Shown here: one piece after another, positions 1-10,440 of the stretch
Layout of the letters: every line of letters starts with the position of its first letter
Position numbering within the stretch: position 1 is the stretch's first letter
Origin: Klebsormidium nitens
Lineage: Eukaryota > Streptophyta > Klebsormidiophyceae > Klebsormidiales > Klebsormidiaceae
NCBI GenBank assembly: GCA_000708835.1
Contig: DF236964.1
Coordinates: 124,001-188,000 of the forward strand
Direction: 5' to 3'
Length of the DNA stretch: 64,000 nt
The notes under the pieces: generated by a model
Database searches by the model: none
What the model saw: only the letters and a program-made list of their open reading frames with translations
What the model was told of the DNA's origin: nothing
Position numbers and translations under genes: made by a program

Positions 1-640
1 CTGACTGACCGACCGCCTGACCAATGTCTCCGCCTAACCAACCTGACTGACTGACCGCCTGACCGCCCGCCTAGCTGTCACGTACTTCTTGCCTAACAAG
101 CCTGGCTGACTAACCGACTGACCGTCACACTTGCACAGAAGCACTTGTATAGTCTAACCAGCCTGACTAACTAACCAGCACCTTCGATGGCTCCCCCGGG
201 CCTAACCACGCTGACTGACTGACCGACCTGCACCAAGCAAACCTTACCCGTCACCCGGGCATGACTTTGTTAGTATATATTTGTGATATTCACCTTTTGC
301 TCGTGCAAGGGGTGTGTCCCAAGCAGGACCACCCCGGCCTTCGGCCCCCACCTGCCTACCCCCCCTTCCCACTTCGTCACAGGTAGGTAAGCAGATAAGC
401 GGCGGTAACCGGCGCCAAGAACGCGCCGATTAGGCGGTCAGTCAGTCAGCGGCGGTTAGCATGTACAAGATCGCAGACACTATAGAACAAGCCCCCGTTA
501 GGAAGTCAGTCAGTCAGAACAGTCAGGATCATTCGGCGCCAGTACCAACCGGTTCGGGAGTCGGTCAGTCAGTCCGGTCAGCTAGGAATGTACGCCAGGA
601 ATGATTCCGTAGGGCCTGCTGATTCGGCAACTTTCACAGT
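1..640. repeat. Diverged CTGACTGACC minisatellite with inverted second half
   Basis: From about 1 to 235 the plus strand carries repeated blocks of the form CCTAACC-N-CTGACTGACTGACCG, recurring every 45-61 bases with substitutions. From about 425 to 580 the same motif appears as its reverse complement (GTCAGTCAGTC, three clusters). The two halves could therefore pair across a 190-base spacer. No coding frame of interest crosses it. Whether it continues to the left is not visible. Confidence 0.7.
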
Positions 641-2915
641 TCACCGGAAACTCGGCGGAATTCGCGTTTCGAGACCGGAACTTGAAATCTCCCTCGTGGA
701 CAAGATTACCGGGCGCCTAGCGTTTCCTGAATTATAAATGCCCACGTCAGCAGCCAAATCGCGTCTTATCGCGCCTGGAATTCCTCTTGCCTGCCCAACC
801 CACGGGATGAAAGCGGGAGGGGAGTCCCCGTAGTGGGCGATGTAGTTCACCGCTAATGGCCGGCTTATCTCAAAGATTGAAGGAGCAGTGCAAATTTAGC
901 GAAAGTAATTTGACTCGGCAACCTCAAAAACGTTGCAAACTGTTCGACCAGTAGCTCTTAAGTACTGGCTCTCTAAAATAAGCGGTCTGCGATGGAGTAC
1001 GACATACACGTCTTATTACAGCCGTTCAAATGAGATTTTGAGCGGAGGAAACTCTCCAAGGAGGGTACGTAGGGGATCCCGGAGCTTGAGTCATGCAGTC
1101 TATGACGAGCCACTCAGCGATGCTTCCAGCAAAGTTTGGCAGTGCTTTGTCATCTTGGATTAAGACGAGGGCGAACATGGCTTAGATCCGTCCGGCTGAG
1201 ACGACAATGAAAGTGTGGGGTGTGACAGCCCCAATCAACATCATCACTGCCCGCCTGGCCAAGACAGAGACAAAGTACGGCACCTGGAAAATGCAAAGCT
1301 CGAAGTCAAACCGAATGCGTTTTTCGACGTGCAAACGCTCAACTTTGAGATTCTTGTTCGACCTTGAGTGGTTCGGTAGTGCACTCCCCCTCTGTTGTAT
1401 CGATGAAACGCTGCCGTTCCATACAATATTCAACAGAACAGCTACATCGATGGCTTGTCGTAATTGAATAATCACTGTGACAAACGCGACGCAGTCACCT
1501 TAGCGACCATTCGAATGCTTTCCGTTCCCAAAACCAGAGGCTTTGAAACCTGATTCAGCAGAAGCGACTCAATAACCTTCTGTTGATTCACCGGTCCCCG
1601 CTGGGTGCGCTAGCAAAGCGGGTCATATGGAAACAGTGAAGTCAGTTTCTCTTTATGACAGACGTGAACTTTCTCTGCTAGACTTGTTTACTGACCCACA
1701 AGTCGAGATTTATTAAATGAGAACGAACACAGAACCTTGCATTCTGATAAAGCTCACGATTAGAGAATCCTAGATCGTGACTCTGCAAAGGCAGCGTCGT
1801 GGAGAAGGTGAGCTGGCGTCTTTCATAAGGAGAGACCGCAGAGAGTTCTTCACGGTCACCAGGCTAGCACTTCTTGGGACACTCTGAAACCCTGGCCGGG
1901 CGCGCGCGCGATAGCGCGGCTTCGCCGCGAATCTCCCTTGCTCCTCCAGCCGAAGCGCGAGGGCAAATCTCATATTACAAAACAGCGGTGGAAACGTCTA
2001 GTCCGAGCCAACCATCTCAAAAGACTCTGGGTTGCAAAGTCGATTCAATGGAAAAAGTGAAGGAGAGCATCAAGCTCTTTCTGAGAGCGGCTGTTGCCGG
2101 CACACTAACATCAGACTGGTTTCGTCCACCCCATATGACCTTAATACGAGCATTGATCAACTCCAAAACTTTCCGACCAACAGATGGACGATCGGAAGCG
2201 AACCGTTGTGGTAATGTTTCCAGCTGGATATCGTAGAAGCAAAAGAGAACTTTCAACGAAAGGCCTCCAACGCAATCCTCGGCTCCGAACATAAAGCATG
2301 CGCCCTGTTGAGGTCCTACAAAAATCAATCGTTGAAAGTCGTCACTGCCGGCGAGTTGTGAAACATAAACCAGAATGGACACATGGTTTAGACGACGCAC
2401 GCTAATGATTTGCCCCAAGACTTCAGTGTCAGCCCGAGTAGCTAGACTTCATGAGAATGAATCAAGCACAAACGTAATACATGCAGGAACTCAATTCCGA
2501 CTCCGCGTATCTTCTGTTTACAAACCACAAGTCTCCCCTTTGCAAACAACTAAAATCGATAAAATATGAAGATGCAAGACCGGCCAAGGCTCTTCTTTTG
2601 TGACCGTGAAAAAGAGGTCGACTGACTGCCATTCTTGTTAACTCGCAGCTTCAAGCAGCTCGCGAACGCCATTGAGCTTAATGCCTGAAGCTTAGAATAG
2701 CCACTGCTTCATTGCCGCAACGGATTCATTCCAAACGACGGCTGTGCTGGACTTACGGGCTGAAATGCAATGGAACAGCTTATCGAAACGAAAGGATTCG
2801 GAGACAAAACTTCTAGTACGCAGCCGTGCTGTGGCCGCGTTGATTGGCCCAAAAAGGTGAGCCGATGATTGGAATGAGATATGAATGCTGCTGAGGGCGC
2901 GGACTTGTTGTGACT
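641..2915. other. Intergenic stretch, no supported gene
   Basis: Only short open frames (the longest about 130 codons) with no recognisable motif. No repeat, RNA gene or splice-linked exon chain was recognised. It is bounded on the right by the 3' LTR of the retrotransposon. Confidence 0.5.
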
Positions 2916-3320
2916 AACCAAAATATGCTATCAAACAAGTATGTGCGGAAGCGAAAACTTTTTCGGAAGCTGTGGGAACGGGATTGCTACGGAATGCGGA
3001 TCTTGACAACTGAGAAATGAGACGTCCACAAAGTCCACGACGGTCCTTTTATAGTCCTCAACTAGACGATAGCTTATGCAACTTCCTACCAAAGTCTTAG
3101 TTTATGCTTAGTCTGCAAACATCCTTCTACTTATTATAGCTTATGAGTGGTGACGTAACCAGTCTATTGCGCTACTGCACACCATGATGCATATGAATGT
3201 TCTAGAAACTAAGGTATGTCTACCGCGTAGCGTGTAACTAGAAGTTTCCTATTCTCATACATTCTAGATTATTCAACAGACTTCCGTTTCTGCGCGCGCA
3301 CTACATCTTTGCGCGCCACA
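2916..3320 (-). repeat. 3' LTR of the Ty3/gypsy element
   Basis: 405-bp copy, identical to 9365-9769 except for one base. It carries the same minus-strand TATAAAA (plus coordinates 3047-3053) as the 5' LTR. Confidence 0.93.
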
Positions 3321-3345
3321 GCTGTGACTCCTCCACCCTAAGAGT
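3321..3345 (-). promoter_or_regulatory. Putative polypurine tract region next to the 3' LTR
   Basis: On the minus strand the purine-rich run AGGGTGGAGGA ends eight bases before the 3' LTR. It is not a perfect polypurine tract (one T, then GTCACAGC before the LTR). The 17 bases ACTCTTAGGGTGGAGGA recur exactly inside the coding region at 4945-4961. Confidence 0.45.
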
Positions 3346-3368
3346 TTTGGTCCTCCAAAACTGTGTAA

Positions 3369-6300
3369 TTACTCTAGCATGTCTTCTAGTGCTTCTTCGT
3401 CCACTTCGTCTCTCTTGGCGTGCAACCGGACGTTGTCCAGGTGATGGATGAACTTGGTTCCTTTGGCATCTTCCACCTCGATGTTGCTCTTTGTTGGGAA
3501 TCGTGTGACTCGATAGGTTCCAATCTCTGCTTCAGAATGTACTTTGCTGCGCTTGGCAGTCTGCACAAGCACGAAGTCTCCCACTTCGATTGGTGTCTCA
3601 GGCGGATCAAACGTTCTGTGCCTCTTATCGAACTCAAGTTTCTGGCGTTGCTGAGCTTGTTCGATGTTGCTGAGCGCCTTTGTCTGTACTTCGTCGAGAG
3701 TACTGGCGGTCTGCATCAAGTGGTCGATGGTTTCGTCCAGGTTCCAGGTTTCTGTTTCGTTGATGTTCAAAGTCGGCGGTTCCTGGAAGGAGAATGGGAG
3801 GACTGGATCCCGTCCGTACATCAACTTGAACGGGGCAAAGCCCGTGCTGCTCTGGACGCTTATACGATATCCCAGCAGTACGGCAGGGAAGTCGAGATCC
3901 CATTCTTCAGGATTTTGTACTGCTCGTCGTTCAGTTCCGTGGAGAATCGTCTGCCCGGTTCGCTCTGCAAGACCGTTTGCTTGGGGGTGGTAGGGGGACG
4001 TCTTGATGTGCTGTATGCCGTACCTCGCCAGCTCGAGCTGGACTTCTGCCCAAAATTCTCGGCCTTGGTCGGTTGAAGTCTCCTCAGGGACAGTATGTCG
4101 GGCAATGATTTCTTCGTAGATGAAACGTGCCACTGTGGCTGCCTTTTTGTTGGGGAGTGGCCGAGCCTCCACCCAACGGGTGAGTCTCTCGACGGCTACT
4201 ATGTACAGGCGATTTCCTCGCTTGGTCTTAGGAAAACCGCCCATAAGATCGATTGCCCAGGCTCGGCCCACACCAGGCTTCACTTCAATGGGTTGCATTT
4301 CGGCCTGGGGCTGCCGGAAGCTGATGGCTGCCAAGTTGCAGTTGGTACACTCCTGGCAAGTTCGCACGCAGTCTGCGCGGAGGTTGTGCCAGTAGTAATT
4401 TTGGTCCAAAATAAGTTTCTCGAGTTTGGCAGCTCCCATATGGTTGGTCCCGTTGTGACTCCAGTCAAGGATTTCTGCTCTTTGTTCTGGCGTCGGAATG
4501 ACACGTCCGCTCGGGTACTTCTGAGTTGGCTTGATTCGTAGGATTCCGGTTTTCAGTTCGTGATTGTTTGCCCGTCTGACGATACGATTGCGTTCTTTTA
4601 CTGAGACGGTAGCCGAGATTGTTCCATCCGTTAAATATTGCATCACTGCGTCATCCTCCATTATGTCTGGGTACTTTGAGCGACCGGTAGACTTGCCGGC
4701 CCTCTCGTCGTCAGGTGGGCTGCCTGCGTCATCTTCGTCCTGATCATTGTTTTCCGGTTCGTCATCATCCGAGTCGAAACGGATGTGTACGGGCTGCTTT
4801 GACAGGTACGGATTTGTCGCTCGAGTCTCCGTAGTCTGGTGGTCGGGTTCTGGCTGCGCAGCTGGGGCACGGACTTGGTGGTCCATGTCGGTCAACCAGA
4901 TGGGCGGTCTGGTCGGCCGACCGGTTGTCCTGGCGGCCGGTACTTCCTCCACCCTAAGAGTGGAGCCGGCCGCGGCTCCGGCCGTGAACACGCAAAGCTC
5001 AGGAACTGTGGCAGGGTTGGGCGGGCGGGGAAGCCTGCTGAGAGCGTCGACGTCGGCGTGTCGGCTTCCAGGCCGGTACTCAATGTCAAAGTTGTATTCT
5101 TGCAGCTTGAGAGACCAGCGCATAAGGCGCGTATTGAGGTCTCGGCTGTTCATTAGCCAGCGAAGTGAGTGGTGGTCGGTAAGCAGGGTGAATTTGGTGC
5201 CGTGCAGGTAAGGTCGAAAGTGTTTGACGGCCCATACGACTGCAAGGCACTCGCCCTCAGTAGTAGAGTAGTTGCGTTCAGCGGGGGTAAGAGAGCGGCT
5301 TGCGTAAGCAATGACGCGCTCGTGGTTCTCAGCGTCCGTTTGTGCCAGGATGGCACCAAGACCGGTGCCGCAGTAGTCTGTTTTTAAGAGAAATGGTTTG
5401 TTGAAATCAGGGTGTGCCAGAACGGGCGGGTTCGTGAGAGCGGACTTCAGGTCTTCGAAAGCCGCCTGTTGTTCAGAACCCCAGTCGAAAGGAGCATTTT
5501 TTCGGAGCAACAGGGTCAGCGGAGCTGCCCTGGCAGAGAAGTTGTGTACAAACCGGCGGTAGAAACCGCAGAGGCCTAGGAAGGCGCGAAGGAGAGTGAC
5601 GTTTGGGGGCGGCTTAAAGTCGCGCACCCAACGAATCTTGTCCGGATCAGGTGAACAGCCGTGAGCGTTGACCACGTGCCCGAGGAAAACGAGTTCGCGG
5701 ACGGCGAAAACAGATTTCTTGGGGTGTATGCGGAGGTTTGCATTTGTCAGGGCTTGTAAGACGAGCCGGACGTGCTGGAGGTGCTCCTCGTAAGTCTTGC
5801 TGTAGATGAGAATGTCATCCAGGTACACCGCACAGAAACGGCCCAAATAGGGGCGAAGTACAACGTCCATCAGGCGCTGGAAGGTGCTGGGGGCATTGCA
5901 GAGCCCAAAGGGCATTACTTTAAATTGGTACAAGCCCGTCGGGGTGATGAAAGCTGTCTTGGGCCGGTCTGCTTCGGCAAGGGCAATTTGCCAATAGCCG
6001 CTTTTGAGGTCGACTGAGGTAAACCAGGACGCCTGGCCGACTTGGTCCAGCAAGTCGTCAATGCGGGGCAGTGGGTAAGCGTCCTTTTCAGTGAGTTCGT
6101 TCAACTTCCGGAAGTCGACACAGAAGCGGTCGCCGCCGTCCTTTTTACCTGTGATAACAGGGTTCTGCGCCCAAGGGCTTTCGGAGGGTTCAGTGACGTC
6201 GTCGTCCAGCATCTCCGCAACTGTCTGTATGACGACGTTTCGTTCCCGTTGTGACAAGCGGTAGGCACGCTGCTTTATTGGAGCAGCGTTCCCAGTACGG

Positions 6301-8759
6301 ATGTGGTGCTTCACCAGATCTGTGAACCCGAGTTTTCGCCCTTTCCACTGAAAGGACCCCTCGAATTCGGTAAGAAGTTTGGTCAGGCTGTCACGCTGCG
6401 CTGCCGTCAGCTCTGTCCCACGGCGGATAGAGCGAATGTTTTCCATGATCTCGTCAAAGTTGACGACGCCAGTGATTGAGGCGCGCCATTCGTCTAGTGG
6501 TTCAATGTGATGCGCAGGGACGGTGTACGTTGCTGAATCGGCGATTTCCTCAGCGTGCATGGCCGCTGTAAATTCGGCCGTTAGATCGTCCAGGATTTCG
6601 TCAGGGTCGAATTCAGAGTCGGAGTCTTCTGAGTCGGAATCCGCTTCGCGGAGTGAAGGTACATCGTCATCCGAGGAGAAGAGCTCGGATCCGAGGTCAC
6701 TGTCAGATTCTTCGTCAACGAGTGGAGGCGGTTCGTCGCCAAACTGGGAATCCACTTCACCAGTATCTTCGTCGGAGTCATGACTGATCAGAGGCGGCAA
6801 GTCTTCGCCCAGATCAGAGTCCACATCGCCAGTATCAGTTGCAGCGTCGTCAAGCGCCGAAGTCAGCGGGGTGCCTTCAGCGTACATAATGTTTGTAGAG
6901 GTGTCGAAAGCAATGGGGATTGAAGCATAGCGGTCACGGTCAAGCCTGTACCGCAGTGTACGGTCGACGTAGTTCAGAGTAGCTCCAACCTGATGGAAGA
7001 AGTCGCTTCCAAGCAGGAGGTCGTAGTTGGAAGCTCGGACCACGTGAACGTCCAAGGTGATTTCAAGGTCTCCAATTTTGATTGGGAATTTGGGCAGAAT
7101 TCCCAAGGGTACGTCGCGGTCCCCGCTAGATGTTCTGAAGCTGCAGGTCGGTGGTTCAAGCATGTCAAGCAGGTCGTGTCGGCGTGCCTGCATTTGTCCC
7201 ATTAGCGTGGCGGACGCGCCGCTGTCGAGAATGGTTTCGACGGGGTGGTTGAAAATGTGTACTTTGCATCTGGCCACGGTGTATCGTGTTGGCAGATTGG
7301 TGGTAAGGGTGTTTGAGCTGGCGGCCGATTGGGAGTCAGTGAGACTGGTGGGCAAAGCTGAGCTTGTCTCAGCGGGACCGGTGAGGTATTGAAGCAGGTC
7401 TTGACGGACCTTAGGGGAAATGTCTAGGAGGGTACGAAAGTCAATTTTGGCCATGGTGGCGCCAAGTTGGTTGAGAATGGAGTATGGCCCACTGTTTTGC
7501 GTCTGGTACCGGCTGCTGGAGCGGCCATGGCCAGCTCGGTAGCGGGCTGCAGTTGTTGCAGGACCGGGTTCCGTGGGGGTCACATCTGGCATGGGTGTGT
7601 CAGACGTATCTCGGCGCGGCAGGTTTAATGGAAATGGGGCGCGCTTTTTGCGTGCTCCCTCATTGTCTGGCGCATCACTGTGACGCTTGACAGCTGCCAG
7701 GATATCGTCTTTGAGAGTTGTGTTCACAGAAGAGTCTGGGAGAAGCTCCATCTCTGTGACATGAACATGTTCGTCAGTGGTGTTCAATTGCTGTTCCTTG
7801 GCAGCATAACGAGCTGCCCAGTATGCATTGTCATCGAAGTCGCTGGCAGCCAGAGCTGCAGTACTGTTCGCTGGTAGCTCTTTGCGGCAGTCGCGTGCCA
7901 TATGTCCTTCTTCGCCGCACTTGTAGCAGATTCTGGGGCGTCCACCTCCTCCACTTCCACCTGCGTTTTGTTGTGACAGGAGGTGCAGCTGTCCCAGCTT
8001 CTTGGTCAGGTCGGAAATCTCTTTGTCGAGCTGGTTCTTATTGCGGTTGTCCTGTACTGGGATGTTGGAAGCGGGAGGTGTGCTCTCGCTGGGCCTTCGT
8101 TCGTCATTGCGGCGGAGGTTCCCACGATTGTTTTGCGGAAACCGTGAGCTGGGCGGTGTTTCTGTGTCGAGTAAGCTGGCCAGGTGTGACTCGTTGGCCT
8201 CAAAGTAGTCGGCAGCATCCTCGGCGTCTTGTAGTGTTTCGGGTCTACTCAGTACCAGCTTTGCGCGCAGTGTAGGGTTCAGCCCTTCAGTGAAGCGGTA
8301 CAGAAGTGCATCTTCAGAAATTTTCTCGGGGAGTTTAGATGCCAGGTGGCGGAGCTCGCCCAGGAAAGTTCGAGCACTCTCTCCCTTCTTCTGTGTACGG
8401 GTCTCAAAGTCTCGGCGTAGGTTCATTTTTGAGCTCAAGCGTGAGAAGCGCTTGATCAGGTTGGTTGAAAACTGAGTCCATGTCCATGATTTGTGGTTTT
8501 CCTCGGAGAGCAGCCATTTGTCAGCTTCACCCTCAAGAAATGCGAACGCCATGTTCAGACTCTTTTCCTCATCCCACTCATATGCACGCGCACGCTTCTC
8601 AAACATGCGAATCCAATCCTTTGGATCGGTTCGGCCATCGTACACAGCCATGGGAGGCAGTGAGAACGCCATGGGGAATGTTGCGTTGGAATGATGTACG
8701 GAGTCTTTTGAGTCTTTAGAGCCTGAAGGAATATCAGGCTTCTTAGAAACTGTACTCAT
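3369..8759 (-). CDS. Gag-Pol polyprotein of the Ty3/gypsy retrotransposon
   Basis: One uninterrupted 1796-codon frame in Ty3/gypsy order. Retrotransposon Gag domain, about residues 35-195. CCHC zinc knuckle at residues 278-291. Aspartic protease with DSGA near 512-515. Acidic serine/aspartate-rich linker at about 640-735. Reverse transcriptase with FCVDFRKLN near 879 and YLDD at 979-982. RNase H at about 1120-1242. Low-complexity acidic linker at about 1250-1380. Integrase with a zinc-binding HHCC (H1435, H1440, C1468, C1471) and a DDE triad D1504, D1564, E1599. The C-terminus has no chromodomain. Gag and Pol share one frame, so no frameshift is needed. The open frame and near-identical LTRs suggest an element that was recently active; present activity is inference. 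It does not resemble a virus with an envelope. Confidence 0.95.
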   Translation of the reverse strand: MSTVSKKPDIPSGSKDSKDSVHHSNATFPMAFSLPPMAVYDGRTDPKDWIRMFEKRARAYEWDEEKSLNMAFAFLEGEADKWLLSEENHKSWTWTQFSTNLIKRFSRLSSKMNLRRDFETRTQKKGESARTFLGELRHLASKLPEKISEDALLYRFTEGLNPTLRAKLVLSRPETLQDAEDAADYFEANESHLASLLDTETPPSSRFPQNNRGNLRRNDERRPSESTPPASNIPVQDNRNKNQLDKEISDLTKKLGQLHLLSQQNAGGSGGGGRPRICYKCGEEGHMARDCRKELPANSTAALAASDFDDNAYWAARYAAKEQQLNTTDEHVHVTEMELLPDSSVNTTLKDDILAAVKRHSDAPDNEGARKKRAPFPLNLPRRDTSDTPMPDVTPTEPGPATTAARYRAGHGRSSSRYQTQNSGPYSILNQLGATMAKIDFRTLLDISPKVRQDLLQYLTGPAETSSALPTSLTDSQSAASSNTLTTNLPTRYTVARCKVHIFNHPVETILDSGASATLMGQMQARRHDLLDMLEPPTCSFRTSSGDRDVPLGILPKFPIKIGDLEITLDVHVVRASNYDLLLGSDFFHQVGATLNYVDRTLRYRLDRDRYASIPIAFDTSTNIMYAEGTPLTSALDDAATDTGDVDSDLGEDLPPLISHDSDEDTGEVDSQFGDEPPPLVDEESDSDLGSELFSSDDDVPSLREADSDSEDSDSEFDPDEILDDLTAEFTAAMHAEEIADSATYTVPAHHIEPLDEWRASITGVVNFDEIMENIRSIRRGTELTAAQRDSLTKLLTEFEGSFQWKGRKLGFTDLVKHHIRTGNAAPIKQRAYRLSQRERNVVIQTVAEMLDDDVTEPSESPWAQNPVITGKKDGGDRFCVDFRKLNELTEKDAYPLPRIDDLLDQVGQASWFTSVDLKSGYWQIALAEADRPKTAFITPTGLYQFKVMPFGLCNAPSTFQRLMDVVLRPYLGRFCAVYLDDILIYSKTYEEHLQHVRLVLQALTNANLRIHPKKSVFAVRELVFLGHVVNAHGCSPDPDKIRWVRDFKPPPNVTLLRAFLGLCGFYRRFVHNFSARAAPLTLLLRKNAPFDWGSEQQAAFEDLKSALTNPPVLAHPDFNKPFLLKTDYCGTGLGAILAQTDAENHERVIAYASRSLTPAERNYSTTEGECLAVVWAVKHFRPYLHGTKFTLLTDHHSLRWLMNSRDLNTRLMRWSLKLQEYNFDIEYRPGSRHADVDALSRLPRPPNPATVPELCVFTAGAAAGSTLRVEEVPAARTTGRPTRPPIWLTDMDHQVRAPAAQPEPDHQTTETRATNPYLSKQPVHIRFDSDDDEPENNDQDEDDAGSPPDDERAGKSTGRSKYPDIMEDDAVMQYLTDGTISATVSVKERNRIVRRANNHELKTGILRIKPTQKYPSGRVIPTPEQRAEILDWSHNGTNHMGAAKLEKLILDQNYYWHNLRADCVRTCQECTNCNLAAISFRQPQAEMQPIEVKPGVGRAWAIDLMGGFPKTKRGNRLYIVAVERLTRWVEARPLPNKKAATVARFIYEEIIARHTVPEETSTDQGREFWAEVQLELARYGIQHIKTSPYHPQANGLAERTGQTILHGTERRAVQNPEEWDLDFPAVLLGYRISVQSSTGFAPFKLMYGRDPVLPFSFQEPPTLNINETETWNLDETIDHLMQTASTLDEVQTKALSNIEQAQQRQKLEFDKRHRTFDPPETPIEVGDFVLVQTAKRSKVHSEAEIGTYRVTRFPTKSNIEVEDAKGTKFIHHLDNVRLHAKRDEVDEEALEDMLE

Positions 8760-9353
8760 TGTTGGTACAAGTTTACAGTCTTAGAGTACTGTTCTGTTCA
8801 AGCTGTACTAAAAGAAGTACCGTCTGAGTTCACTAGCGGAATCTCCTTGCCTAGGTTGCTGGTGGTTTAGCGGGGGTCGCAAGTACGGGATCGTGTACCA
8901 ACCGGAGGGCCTCCTCGAGACTGGCCGCCACTGCAAGGTAAACCCGGGGGCTCGTTGAGTACTCGTGTGGTACGTTTTCGCGGTTTCAAAATGCAAGAGT
9001 TTGCCCAGCAATGATGTTTCAGGTGGTACACGGGTAAAATCGCGGTTTTCAGGTGCAAAAATTCCGGTATGTTCGGGGTTCTACCGGTACAAGTGCACGG
9101 ATGTAGGTTGTTTGTACGGTTCTGCAGTGCGTACTTACTTTCTGGTACAGGCCGAGTTGCACGGCACTACGCAGGGAACACGTTCACACGCTCTGGGCCG
9201 CTGGTACACGTTCCGCCGTCGAAGCTCCGACCTGGTCCTGAGGTCGAGTCGCCCGGTTCAGGGTGTCACCGGCTCCGCAGACACGGGTACAAGGTTCGCT
9301 CGTAGTCGTCGTGGACCCCGGATCGTGATCGGGCTGGAAAGCCGATCAGCCTA

Positions 9354-9365
9354 CCTCTGATGCCA
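9354..9365 (-). promoter_or_regulatory. Primer-binding site (initiator tRNA-Met-like)
   Basis: On the minus strand the sequence at the 3' end of the 5' LTR reads TGGCATCAGAGG. The usual plant initiator tRNA-Met primer site is TGGTATCAGAG, so this matches with one T-to-C change. The position and TGG start are as expected for a PBS; which tRNA is used is inferred. Confidence 0.7.
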
Positions 9366-9769
9366 ACCAAAATATGCTATCAAACAAGTATGTGCGGAAG
9401 CGAAAACTTTTTCGGAAGCTGTGGGAACGGGATTGCTACGGAATGCGGATCTTGACAACTGAGAAATGAGACGTCCACAAAGTCCACGACGGTCCTTTTA
9501 TAGTCCTCAACTAGACGATAGCTTATGCAACTTCCTACCAAAGTCTTAGTTTATGCTTAGTCTGCAAACATCCTTCTACTTATTATAGCTTATGAGTGGT
9601 GACGTAACCAGTCTATTGCGCTACTGCACACCATGATGCATATGAATGTTCTAGAAACTAAGGTATGTCTACCGCGTAGCGTGTAACTAGAAGTTTCCTA
9701 TTCTCATACATTCTAGATTATTCAACAGACTTCCGTTTCTGCGCGCTCACTACATCTTTGCGCGCCACA
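9365..9769 (-). repeat. 5' LTR of the Ty3/gypsy element
   Basis: 405-bp copy that would drive transcription toward lower coordinates. A minus-strand TATAAAAGG lies at plus positions 9494-9502 and is the probable core promoter of the element. The leader between this LTR and the Gag-Pol start is about 605 bases. Confidence 0.93.
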
Positions 9770-10440
9770 TGTGCACGAGCTAATCTTTGCGCGGGCCTTC
9801 TGCATCGAGCTTTACCGTTTGTCCACCCATGCTCATGTCTTAGAAACATAAAGGCACGATTGTCGAACTCAAAACTCAAAAGGAATCTCAGTCAAATTAT
9901 TTGGCAGTCCGCCATGGGTTCAAAAGTGACCCGCATTGATGAGCTTTGAGGCTCAACAATCAGACGGCCGTCATTGGCGTGATTGTCCTGGTCATTTGAG
10001 TGTCACTCAATTTCGTGTACACCGGCCAAAGACCAAGCCCAACTCAAGCCAAGACATGAAGGCTTGCAAGCGCGATCGAAGCACACTTGGCAAAAAATAC
10101 GCGCAGAATTTGACAGCTCACTCAAGCGTTGATAGGCACCCGTCAAAAGTATACCGTCATTTTTATGCGATCGTCTGATAGGCACATATAGGAACCCAAA
10201 ACATCGTCTATGACTTGTGCGAGCAGGAAGCTGTGAAGGTCGGCGCACCTGCGACTCAGACATCCCACTCATGCAGGGGCACTCCGCCGAGCATGGAAAC
10301 GAGTCTCGGTTGAATGGACGGCCGGACCATTTAAGGAGCCCACTGGGTCGATCATGCGTCAGCCAATTACGAGGCTAGCTCTTCAAGACACGGTTTGTTC
10401 GAAATACATGGTAACCTCCAGAATAAGAATAGCCTGTCAA
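9770..10440. other. Spacer between retrotransposon and ELP1 3' end
   Basis: About 670 bases that should hold the ELP1 3' UTR on the minus strand. No gene or clear terminator or polyadenylation signal was identified. Confidence 0.4.

Larger units (their letters stand above)
2916..9769 (-). mobile_element. Ty3/gypsy LTR retrotransposon, apparently recent and near-intact
   Basis: Two direct repeats of 405 bp (2916-3320 and 9365-9769) flank a single long Gag-Pol frame read on the minus strand, so 9365-9769 is the 5' LTR and 2916-3320 the 3' LTR. By eye the LTRs differ at one base (GCGCGCGCAC versus GCGCGCTCAC near their outer end), which points to a young insertion. The minus-strand LTR begins TGTGGCGCGC; the other end lacks a clean CA, and I could not define a target-site duplication. 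A primer-binding site abuts the 5' LTR. There is no envelope-like gene. The insertion lies about 0.7 kb beyond the 3' end of ELP1, outside its coding exons. Confidence 0.95.

Noticed and set aside
3420-4076. 218-codon plus-strand frame inside the retrotransposon
   Set aside because: Antisense to the integrase-coding part of Gag-Pol, with no family similarity.
2904-9774. Target-site duplication of the retrotransposon
   Set aside because: Flanks (TTGTTGTGACT on the left, TGTGCACG on the right) give at best partial matches, so no duplication is claimed.
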